DNA from: Nilaparvata lugens | Taxonomy: Eukaryota; Arthropoda; Insecta; Hemiptera; Delphacidae | Reading direction: 5' to 3' | Assembly (NCBI RefSeq): GCF_014356525.2 | Contig: NC_052505.1 | Coordinates: 5,835,836 to 5,899,835 of the forward strand | Length of the DNA stretch: 64,000 nt | In this document: positions 41,501 to 53,500 of the stretch, piece by piece | Layout: each line of letters begins with the position of its first letter | Numbering within the stretch: the stretch's first letter is position 1 | Translations under genes and position numbers: made by a program | The notes under the pieces: model-generated | The model's input: only the letters and a program-made list of their open reading frames with translations | Database searches by the model: none | Told to the model about the DNA's origin: nothing

Positions 41501-44500
41501 CTAAATGATTTTGTACAAGTTATAATCTTATGTGGAAATAAATTAAATTGAATTAATCACGGTTGAAATTTAACAGGCTTTAATGCAGCCGGGTCTATTA
41601 AATTTTATTGGAACAAACTTACTGTGCAGATAAGAGACAACGGGTGAGGTGAGTCCATGCCTGGAGATGGTCATGAGAACCTCAGCAGCTGATTTTCTCC
41701 AAATAATATTGTAGGCGGGGCACCACGATGTTATGGCGGAAAACAGCAAACGCAGGTCGTCTTTCCGAGCTAATTCCTCGGCCGGAGCAGCGTGGCTACA
41801 TAATCGTACCAGCACCTGTTTCATACAATTTCAAATAAGTCAGTAGTCCTTAGATTTCAAATAAGCTAATATTTGAATTGACAAATAAGCAAATTAATAT
41901 TATTTACATTTTTTAACCTGAAATCTCCAGAAATAATTCATAACAACAAGAAATTCTGATATTAATGTAAATTTGTTTGCGATACAATTTTCAATTCTTA
42001 TTCAGTTGTGAAGGAATTTTGTTATCAATTCGGATCTTAATCTTTCTAAATTCAAAATTAATTGTTTCAAGTGTTTGGTGAGAAAATTAGACAAAATTTT
42101 ATAAAGTGAAGAAAACATAACCTATTTCTGGACTATTTTAATGAATCAAAATTCGGGGGAGGAACAGTTTTGGGCTGTGCCTGTTGATCCTCCCCAAATT
42201 ATTTTACATAATAATGTTGTATCATTGAATCAATAAAATAATAATACAGTGATTAATGTTGTTTGAATTAACAACATTTAGGGCCGGTTTCCGAGCTCGG
42301 GATTTAGCTAAGTCCTAGACTTTAAACAGCTGGAGTCAGAAAATTGGCTTTCCAAAACGGGGCGTAGTCGCAGTTTTTATAACAGTTTTTATTTTCTCAT
42401 TTCTATAATTGGAAACGTTTTTCCTTGACGAAATTAAACATTTCTAAATAATTCAAAATAGCTGATACTTTACACTATTTTCTCTTTATTTTATTTTGTG
42501 TTAAATTTTCTAGTTTTTTGAAATTTAATTCAAACGTGACTTTGACAATGACTACGACTACGCCCCGTTTCGGAAAGCCAATTTTCTGACTCCAGCTGTT
42601 CAAAGTCTAGAACTTAGCCAAATCCCGAGCTCGGAAACCGGCCCTCAATGTACCTAACAATGTTAATTATTGAAACAAAGTGAAAATGACCCTTTTTACC
42701 TTTATTTTTTATTATAACCCAACACTAGTTTCAAATCTCCAAGAGCCATTTTCAACTGTAAATAAAACTTCATCTATTTGATTATTAACATGGAAATTTT
42801 TACTTTGTTTCAATAATTCCAGTACTCCTAAAAATATAAATTAATAATTTAAATTAATATATAGGCCTATGTTCATATTATTAGCCTATTACCTGTACAA
42901 ATATCTTTTGAAGAAGTATTCTTTTTTCACACGGTGAAAAATCACTGTTATTCTCACGTGTGTCGGGGTCCGTCATTTCCGGCAGGTCGAAAAACAAGTA
43001 CAGACATTTCACCAGCGTGGATGGCAGGGAAACATTTGTCATCACCTAAAAAATCAATGATTTAATTTAAAAAATCAATATTAATTAGCAATCAATCAAT
43101 TATTAAAAAAGATAATTCCTGTCAAATTTCATGAAAATATATTGCCGTGTTGATACATACATAAAAACATAAAGAGAAATGCACAACCGTCGACTTGAAT
43201 AACAACCTGGACGGTTCTTCAAGTTTCTATAATATTATTTCTGTAATATTCTTGAAGCATTGCCATCTTCTAATTGTAGTAGTTGCCGTGCTACCAATTT
43301 CTCCTAAATAGGTTGGATAGCATTTCTCACCTATTAACCTAGAGGAAGTTATCGGCTCCAAAATGGTAGATTCTTGATAAATTATGAATGGATCTATTTC
43401 TTATGAATGAGAAATCAACTTATAATCTTCATAAGAATTTTGGCAATATACAACACAAATCCACAAAACAATACCTTACACACTTAAACATCTAGCATCA
43501 TTACAAGCTAAATACTTATCCATTTATATAGTTGAAAAACAATGGCTATAGGCTTGTAGACACACAAAACAAATTATACAAAATTAGAACACCATAAAAC
43601 TGTTCAAAACTCAATTTAAAACATTATAAATTTCAATTAAACAGAAAAATATTCAGAGAGCACAAAATTAGAACACATAGCCAGCCACCATTTTTTAGAG
43701 AGAAGACCTAACAAGGACAGAGCAAAGCCACACCTCAAACCAGTGACGACGTTATGAACACGTCACCGATATTATATTCCAAAAAAATATAAATTACAAG
43801 TTTAGAATTTACATTTTACATTTGTTCTCAATAAAACTTTATTTCGAAACTGTTATTTTAAATTTATATATCCTCTATATTTATAATGATCTATTTATCT
43901 GTTAATTCTGTTTCGGTGATACCATGGAATGTGCAACACAATTATTTATGATAATTCTCAGTTAAAAGTTGTCCGCATATCGATTACTCTGATATTTACT
44001 ATCAAGTTTTATAGATCTTGAATTGAAGATTTGATTTTAATCGAGAAAAAAATGTAATATTACGTCATAGTCTAACAGGATTTTTGGATTTTGCAATAAA
44101 ATGATCTAAAAAAATGTTTGACATCTTCAACTGAAATAAAACTAAACTGAAATAAACTGAATCTTAGGGTAAAAACACACTGAAGGCGGAGAGGAGTATG
44201 GCGTGTGAAACGTTGCCTATTACATATTTCACAGTTAGCCAAAATGCTTTTGATTCATTATATTATCCCTTCTCATATTAGAATTAACTATTTGAGGATA
44301 AATTGGTATAGGCCTACCCATGATTTATGTAAAAGGAAACCGATGTCTTATCCAATACAAGTTTTGGCCCGACTATCCAGTACAGTTTAATCACCGAATC
44401 ACGTGGCATGGTCAGAGCGTTCATAATACACACAGGAAGCGTCTGAGCGTCAAGCGTCAAGGGCCTAGAAAATGGCGTTGTCAAGTTTGCACAGACATTA

Positions 44501-47500
44501 CTTTGTGAGAATAATTACTTAAAGTATTGGATATTAGCTAAGCCTGCTAGGTCAGAGTGGGTTAATGAAACTTTTAAAATTTCATAGAAATATGAATGAA
44601 ATTTATTAGAATAGCCTTACTTTTGATTTCAAAGTGCAATAGATGCATTTTCTCTTTTGAATAATACACATTACAGGGGAATTCAGGCAAACATTAAATA
44701 TACTAGAGTACTAGATGGTGGGAAAATGTAGTAGAACAAGTACATTATTATGTACAAGAGTATACCAGACTGGCGCTCGCACTGTGACGCTCCGCTTGTA
44801 GACGCTCCAAAAAACAAACCAGCTTGTTCCAAAGTTTGACGCCACGCTCCGCGAGTAGACGCTTCCAGTGTGTTGCATCTTATTACTTAACATGATATTG
44901 TTTACGACGCTCCGCTCCGCTTTCAGTGTGTACTTGTACCCTCAGACCTTCATTCAATTATTTGATGATTGTGTAGCGAAAAACATTGTACGTTACTTGG
45001 CTGTGAATGTCTCTTGCAGGGCTTGCATGTCTCGGCTGGACTCGACTGGAAACATCATGCTCGCCCTGCAAACAGACACTTCCCGGCCACGTGACTTAAA
45101 TCCTATCCTATTATATTAAGGCCTCGACTGGAAACATCATGCTCACCCTGCAAACATACACTTCCCGGCCACGTGACTTAAATCCTATCCTATTATATTA
45201 AGGCCTCGACTGGAAACATCATGCTCGCCCTGCAAACAGACACTTCCCGGCCACGTGACTTAAATCCTATGCTATTATATTAAGGCCTCGACTGGAAACA
45301 TCATGCTCACCCTGCAGACACTTTCCGGCCACGTGACTTAAATCCTATCCTATTACATTAAGCTAGAAATTTCTGTATGTATTTATTTATTTGGTTATTC
45401 ATTTATGTATGTCCAACGGATCTTGAAAACGGCTCTAACGAAATTTGTTGAAATTTGCAATATAGGAGGTTCTTGATATAAAATTTCGATTGCACATTGC
45501 CTCATTCCTGGGAAAACTGTCTGAAGGACATAAAAAGGATAATAATTATTGATCTTTGGAAAAACAGCTGAGACTTTCGTCGTCTGTCGGTAACGGAAGT
45601 GTCGGTAACGTGTGTGGGAGTGAGACAGAATTATGGTCAGCTGTTGATCACATTCAATGGTTGAGTTCAAAGCCACTGATCGGTGAGTGAACGATGAGAT
45701 CGGTGAGTGAACGTGGCTCTGATGTACTGTTTTGTCGTTGAACGATGCATAGACTCACATGCAGCGCTAGATTATTTGGAATTGGAATCGGCCATTAAGG
45801 GGACAGCCTGGAAGATTATTACATACTAAAGATCTTGGAGATTTTTGTGATCTATAATATTACAAAAAATATATATTATATAATATCTCGCGCTAAAATA
45901 CCTCAATGGAACCTTTAATTTCAAGTAAGAGCTAGCATTGGGAAGGCAAATGTATTGTGCGTTTATACCTCTTCAAGGTCTTTGGTCTAACTGATAAGAA
46001 AAAAAATACGTCATATCCGGTTCGTTCACTGATCAGTTAATCGTACTTTTCCACCGATGGAAAAGAACGTAAATAGAGTAGCTGAACGTAAACATACATG
46101 GCTGAATATGAGGTTGTTTACAAATGATGGACTCCATTATAATGTATTTTGGGAGCAGAGAAATGCATGATTACATAAATTCAATAACATTTAAAATATT
46201 TTACAAAGCATTTAAAACTACTCCAATCACCTGATGGTTTTCCATTTTAATTGATTACAATGAAATAGGTTAAGTTCTAGTTTTGTTTACAAAATATGAT
46301 CAACAAGGGAAACATCTGTCAGTCATGACTCATGAGCAACCGTTCAGCCACAGAATACACACAAAATGGAAGGTATCAATCTAACCAAGATTTGAGTGCA
46401 CCAAGACCACGACACATGACTGCATCATCTTGTTAGAAATTAAAACTACTGCTGTATTACAATACTACACTTTCTTTCAATATGGCGGATTATGGCGTCA
46501 AGATACTAGCCGACTTTCCAATCTGTGGTTCATCTGTGATCACTAATCTGTGATCAGGTTTTTTACTGAACGTAAAAAAAACCCGATGGAATTGATCAGT
46601 GGCTTTGAACTCAACCAATCAGTTGATCTCACGAGAAACATTATCTGGTGAGAAATTAATCGACATTATCAACAAATCTGATTTGTTGACATGACCAACG
46701 ATATGATTTTATTCGAGATCCATTATTTTATTACTTATATCAACTAATATTGTAGAAAACATAGTATATCATTCTAAATTAAAATACCTATATAACAATT
46801 TTCAAAGTTAATAATTATTTTACAGTTTTAAGTGATTAGTGAATGTTATTTTGTTATTCAATTCTGGTTTGTAAAAATCTAAATTCAAACGTTTCTGTTT
46901 TCAAATGTTTGGACTGAAAATTGGACTTCAATTCAAAAGTGTATGGAACATAACCTATTCTTTGGACTACCGTATTTATAGTGTATACATCAAAATTCAG
47001 GGAAGAAACAGTTTTGGGCTGTGACTGTTGGTCCTACTCCAATCATTTAAAAGAATTGTGTTCTGTGTATCATTTTCCATCAATTATGGATAATTTTACC
47101 TTTCAAACCCTTAAGGTTTCTTTATCTTTTAGGTCGTGTTTATATTTTACAGCTGGCTATACGTCAGTTTATGAATTTCGGGGACGAGATATTTTGATTT
47201 TCCACAGACGCACTCGCTCACTCACTTTCATTATCCACAGACGACGAAAGTCTCAGCTGTTTTTCCAAGGATGAATTATCCTTTTAATGTCCTTCAGCGA
47301 GTTTTACCAGGGATGAGACCTAGTGCAATCGAATTTTTATATCATAAACCTACTATGTTCCAAAATTCGTGAGAATTGTTAGAGCCGTTTTCGAGATTCG
47401 TTGGACATAAATAACCAGATAAATACAAAAATATATACAGAAATTGCTCGCTTAATATAATAGGATGAACTATGCTTTATGCTTTTGTACTGGAAAGTGA

Positions 47501-50500
47501 AGCTCGGTGCCCCGTTATTAGGTATTAGATGGTTATGTTGGATTTACCTGTATGAGAGTCAAGTCACCAGCGGCGAGAAGATTGAGTGTAGATAAGAGCA
47601 TCCAGCCATTGCTTGGTTCCATTGTGCCCTCCATCTCCAGGAACTGAGCGATTGCACAGCTAGCAGCCTCCGTCGACTGGTTGGACGCTCTTCGCCGTAT
47701 TTCGCCCACCTAAAATCGTAATCCAATTAGATTTCATATACTAGTAGTTCTTGAACAGTAGACCTCGCGCAGTTGAAAACCACAGCCTACATCAGAGTGA
47801 ATTATGTCCTGTCCTGAGATGTCGGCCAGATATCGGTGTGTAAACAACTAATGGCTGTTTGGGTTGTTGTAACGACATCAAGGATTCAAGTCGACGGTTT
47901 TGCATTTCTCTTTATGTTTATATTATTGTTTATATTTATGTTCCGCATTTACAGCGAAACGCAGCAATAGATTTCCATGAAATTTGACAGGTATGTTCCT
48001 TTTTGAATTTCGCGTCGACGTATACATACGGTATTTGGAATTTTGCATTTTAAGGATAATACAGAAGGAAAATGAATCTCCTTTGAACGCCAATATTACC
48101 GTAAAAATCAAACTTTAGAATAATTATTCATCATAAATCAGCTGTCAATTGGACTATAATACTACCCGTTCAAAAACATCGAACATCTTGAAAATGTATC
48201 TTTCCATCAACGTTAGTAGACAGTTGTCTACTAACTTTGTCATTCCATAAGCTGAGGCCATGATTCTAGTTTGGAGTTATTGATAGAAAACATTTTTTTT
48301 ACATTTTTCTTTTTTAATCTGATGATTAAAATTTCAACAAATATTGTTGAAAAGAAATTTATTTCTAAAATCATCAAAAGTGATAAAGTTTGTAGGAAAT
48401 TAGCATTACCGTATGGTAGTTTATATTGTTAATTTCAACATTTTTTGCCAACACGACAACACAGAATGTTCTCTGATGGGTTGATTGGATTGGCGTATCG
48501 ACGGCAGCCAGGCCTGATAACAGCGCTCACACTCACATTCCGGGACGACACGTCGCGGTACAATAGGACAGAAAGCTCTATGTTTATTTAGGATTTTTCC
48601 TACATTCGACATTTTAAATTGATAAATTGTTTATTAATTTTTGAAAAAAAAAAAACCATAACAACAGGTCAATGTAACTTACTGAGCGCAAGGTCTACTG
48701 TTCACAGAACTACTAGTAATTATTAGCATTACAATGCTAATAATTTGTTGTGAACAACTATGCTACTATCATCAAAAGCTTTCCGAGTTGAAAGCAGAAA
48801 AAAGTCGGGAGACAATAATATGCTATTTCAAGTTATCAATTGCATTCCTCATTGCATGCAATTAATTGTCCACACAACAGCTGCTTTTTTGTCATGTTAC
48901 AATGAGATACATTAATATTGCATGCATCATTGAATGCAATTAATAATCCACTCGACAGCTGATTTATGATGAATAATACTATAGTCTGATTTTTACTATA
49001 TAAGGAAATATTGGCGTTGAAAGGAGACTCGTTTTTCTTTTGTATTATTCTTAAAATACAACATTTCAAAAGTCCCTATATACCGAGTGTCCCACGAAGA
49101 GATTTACACGTTTGATTCTATATTACGTGGCCATTCATGTACCGAACTTATTTAAATTTTACACAGTTTACAAAGTAGGTTCTGAAAATATTCTTGGAAA
49201 AGTTCAGCTTCCCAACCTTCGTAGAAACAAAATTGCGTAATATTGAAAATTTTACCAATTCACTTCCTATAAAAACTACTTACATGAGTTATTATCTGAT
49301 TTGTTTACCTCGTTGCGGTAGTCTTGGCTCATTTGATGATACCAGAAAGGATCAAGCAATCTTCCAAAAAGATGGTGCTCCACCTCATTTCGCAAATCAT
49401 TTCAAGCAATTACTAAATAATGACAAACTTCATGGCCGTTGGATTGGTCGTGGAAGTTATTTGTTAGATTGGCCACCCCGATCACCAGATTTAACTATTT
49501 GTGACTTCTTTTTATGAGATTACTTGAAGGAAAAAGTTTATACCCAAAGCTTCAATAATGATGAGAAACTAAAACGATAGATAGAAGAGGAACTTCTCCG
49601 GATACCACAGAGTTTCTTTGTAAGAGCTTACGAAGCATTTCTTAAGCGCTGTTATCAGTGTGTTGCTGTGGGTGGATTTAAATTTGAATAATTTTTGACT
49701 TCAAGGTTTTCCATTCGGCTATGTTCTAGTTTTTTCATTTAAAAGTCATATTATCCTTTTAATGTCCTTAAACATTTTTCTTAAACACCTTTTTAATGTT
49801 CTTGAAGTATCGTTTTTCAATATGCCTCCATTTTGTTTCTACGAAGGTTAAGGAGTTGAAATTTTCCCAGAATATTTTTAGAACCTACTTTGTAAACTGT
49901 GTGGAATTTTAATAAAATTCGGTGCATGAATGGGCACGTAACATAAAATTAAACGTGTAAACCTCTTCGTGGGACGCGATATATAATAGTAATAATTGAT
50001 ACCACTGTGAAGAAACATATGTTCAGAGTAGCTTCAATTTCTCACTTCAGTCTCAGAAGATGAACGAGCACATACAAGTTATGGCTGTATTTAGAAGATG
50101 ATCTTCATTAGTAAACTTGGATCAAGTTGCAGATAGTTCAAGACGGATTAATTATTATTGCAAATACATTTTATAAGTATTTATATACATTTGTTAACAA
50201 TTGATTGACAAGTAATAGCAACGACTGAAAAGATCGCATTAAACGATTAATCTCAATTTAATTATTTTAACTATCAATTGAAATAATAATTAATAATTAT
50301 TTAATCTCAAATCAAATAAATCTCTATTCACAAAATATCTAGCAGGCCATTCACTATCCGATTTGTTGTCGTACTTAAGGCCCAACATTATATTTTAGAT
50401 TCGACATCCAATCGTGAATGGGGTTGCAGGATGTTGGGTCGGAGGTCGGACTAGTTGGATCAACTAGAGGTCTAACACGAAGGTCCGACATCCTTTGTTT

Positions 50501-53500
50501 CCCATTGACTTGACTGAAGTTGAAGAACGCAGCGTGAGAGGTAAAATATCCGACTATAGTGAGGTTCACGTTATAATGGCAGTGAAGAAAAATAGGAGAA
50601 CAACGTTGCCGATCCTCTGTCTTGCCAATGCCTTCTATGGACGATAGCTGATACAGGTTTATTCATGTCATATTAACTGCCATAGCCACCTCTAATACAA
50701 GGGCCTGACCTACGATATTGCAACGTCGCAGTGTAGGCCTAGAATCTAATACATGATTGGTGAAAAAGATCAGCTGGTATTTTTTTTAATCTTTTTCAAC
50801 AATCATGTATTAGATTCTAGGCCTACACTGCGACGTTGTAATATCGTAGGCCAGGGCCTTGTATTGGAGGTGGCTATGTAACTGTTCATTCTCGTTTAAA
50901 ATAATAAATTAAGTATATTTTATTTTTCAATAATTTCATAATGAATTTTCATAATTAAGAAGTAATATTTCGTTAATTATTAATTCTACATTGTTAAAAA
51001 ACGATCTGGCAACAGAGCAGAGTAAGAAAGAGATGACGCTATCCGCTTTGTTGAATGATAGACAAGGATAGCAATACCATTGCTGATCAAACACTGCCAT
51101 TATAACGTGGGCCTCACTATAGTTGTCTTACTAATGAATGGCCTGTTCAACGTGTTTGTCAATAGCCGATACATATGAATGAGGTTCAAGGCACAGAATA
51201 GATACAGAATGGAAACTCGGCTAGTACCCTGGCACAAAAATCCGCCATCTTGTTAGGAAGTTCAGCATTGTAATAGTATAGATGGGAGGTTGTGATCACT
51301 TTACTGATCCGGATCAATCGGTCTCGGTTCACTGCCGCGAGCGAATCAAAAGACAGGATTTTAACTTCTAACAAGATGGCGCAGTCACGTGACGTGTCTA
51401 GTATTTGTGACATGTAAGAAGCATTGGTTGGAAAGGCGTTTTTGATTGATAGTTTCCATTCTGTATCTATTCTGTGCTCAAGGGTAGTACAAGGGTGGGT
51501 ACTCACCATCAGACGTGAAACTTCACGGCAAAATGCAGACATATCACGAAATTTTTCACTCATATCCGTCGATGGACTGTTCTCAAAAACCTGAAACATA
51601 ATGATCTTTTAGACACAATTCAAGATGAAAGGATGTTGAAACGTTTATCGCATGCAGATTTGATGCATCTATTAGGGCCAAGCCACATGGGTCGCTTGTT
51701 CCGGCGTTTTTGCACTGGTGTCGGCACTGGCAGTTAGCTCTCCGATTGGCTCATTACAAGCTGATTGGGTTGACGATCGGTAATCAGCTGATAATCAGCC
51801 AATCGGAGAGCTAACGGCCTGCCGACTCGTTTCACTACCTCCATAAACAAAGTGACCTGGTTGGCTCCTTCTTTGTTCATTCACCCTAAATTAGTGGATC
51901 AGTCCTCCACCTTTATTTTGCACCACTTTCTCTTTATTTTGTTTTATTGTTGATGTTTGCATGTATTTTTTTGTTAATATGTATCAAACTTGTATGTGTG
52001 TTTGAAATAAATAAATTTTATCGAATTGAGTCATGGACTCATAAGGTGCACATGAAATGCAAGTTTCTGTAACCTGGATGCGTGAGTTAACTGTAGATTT
52101 AACTAAAGACCAAGCCACATGAAGCGTTTTTTAGGCGTTTTCGCACTAGCGGCAAACGAGCACTACCTCCATAAACAAAGCCGTAGTGTATTCGTGTGAC
52201 GTCAGCACAGGTAGGGCTCCTACATCAATAAAAATTCGTTGATATCAGCTGATCTATATCAGATTATCAGCTAGTGTTTTTATTGGTGTAGGAGCCATAC
52301 CTGTGCTGACTTCACACGAATACACTACGGCTTTGTTTATGGAGGTAGTGCTCGTTTGCCGCTAGTGCGAAAACGCCTAAAAACGCTTCATGTGGCTGGG
52401 TCTTTCATTTATTTCATTTCATTTATTTGCAATACAAATGAGACTAATGTAATAACATTGGTAGATAAAATAATAAGGTAGTCCTTGTGCTATTTTTCTT
52501 CCAAATTTGTAGGTGACACAGTCCAAGATGAGGTTAGAATTTCACGTGTACAATTTTCACAAAATTCTAGTCCAAAATAAACATGAAAACTATAAATTTT
52601 GAATTTAGAAGGCTTGAATTATTAAATTGATTAGAAATATTCCACTCAATTACCACTTGTAACAAATAATATTGAGTTATTTAAGAAAATTTGGAACCAT
52701 TGAAGTAACACAAACTTGTAAACACTAAAGCTTTAGTTAATTATACAGTTAACTCACGCATCCAGGTTACAGAAACTTGCATTCCATGTACACCTTATGA
52801 ACGTCCATGACTCAATTGATTTATTTCACACACACATACAAGTTTGATACATATTAACAAAAAGAATACATGCAAACATCAACAATAAAACAAAATAAAG
52901 AGAAAGTGGTGCAAAATAAAGGTGGAGGACTGATCCACTAATTTAGGGTGAATGAACAAAGAACGAGCCAGCCAGGTCACTCGATATCATCTCATTACTA
53001 TATTTCCTCATCTAATTATCAAAAAGGCAGCTTCTAAGGAAAACAAATGTGAGTTTGAAATTGCTATTTGAAATTACCCAATGACAACTTTCAAGATACA
53101 CACTTTTCAGGCAGCCCTCAAGGCTCTTGAATACATCAATGAAGTCTAAATTGGTGTGGGAGTGCCACAAAAAACCCAGCAGGCTTGCAACACGCAACTC
53201 TGTGCATCTTAGTTGGGTACCTGGCCATGTAGGCATAGAAGGTAACGAGCGTGCAGATGAGCTTGCTAAGCGGGGTTCCAGTATGCCATTCTTTGGTCCA
53301 GAGCCAAGTTGTGGCATAAGTAAAACAACTGCTTTCCATACAATAAGTAAATGGTCCAGGGACTTACACCACCAGCAATGGCAAGATTAAGCACTTGGCA
53401 AAAGGCTGCTGGCAGATGCAAGCTCTTACTTCACCAGCTGTCTGGTGAGTCTAGGTAGACGTCAGGTCAAGCAGTTGATTGCCCTGATAACTGGACATGG

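Noticed and set aside
45041..45362. CRISPR-like array
   Set aside because: Units are contiguous with no spacers and the genome is eukaryotic; it is a minisatellite.
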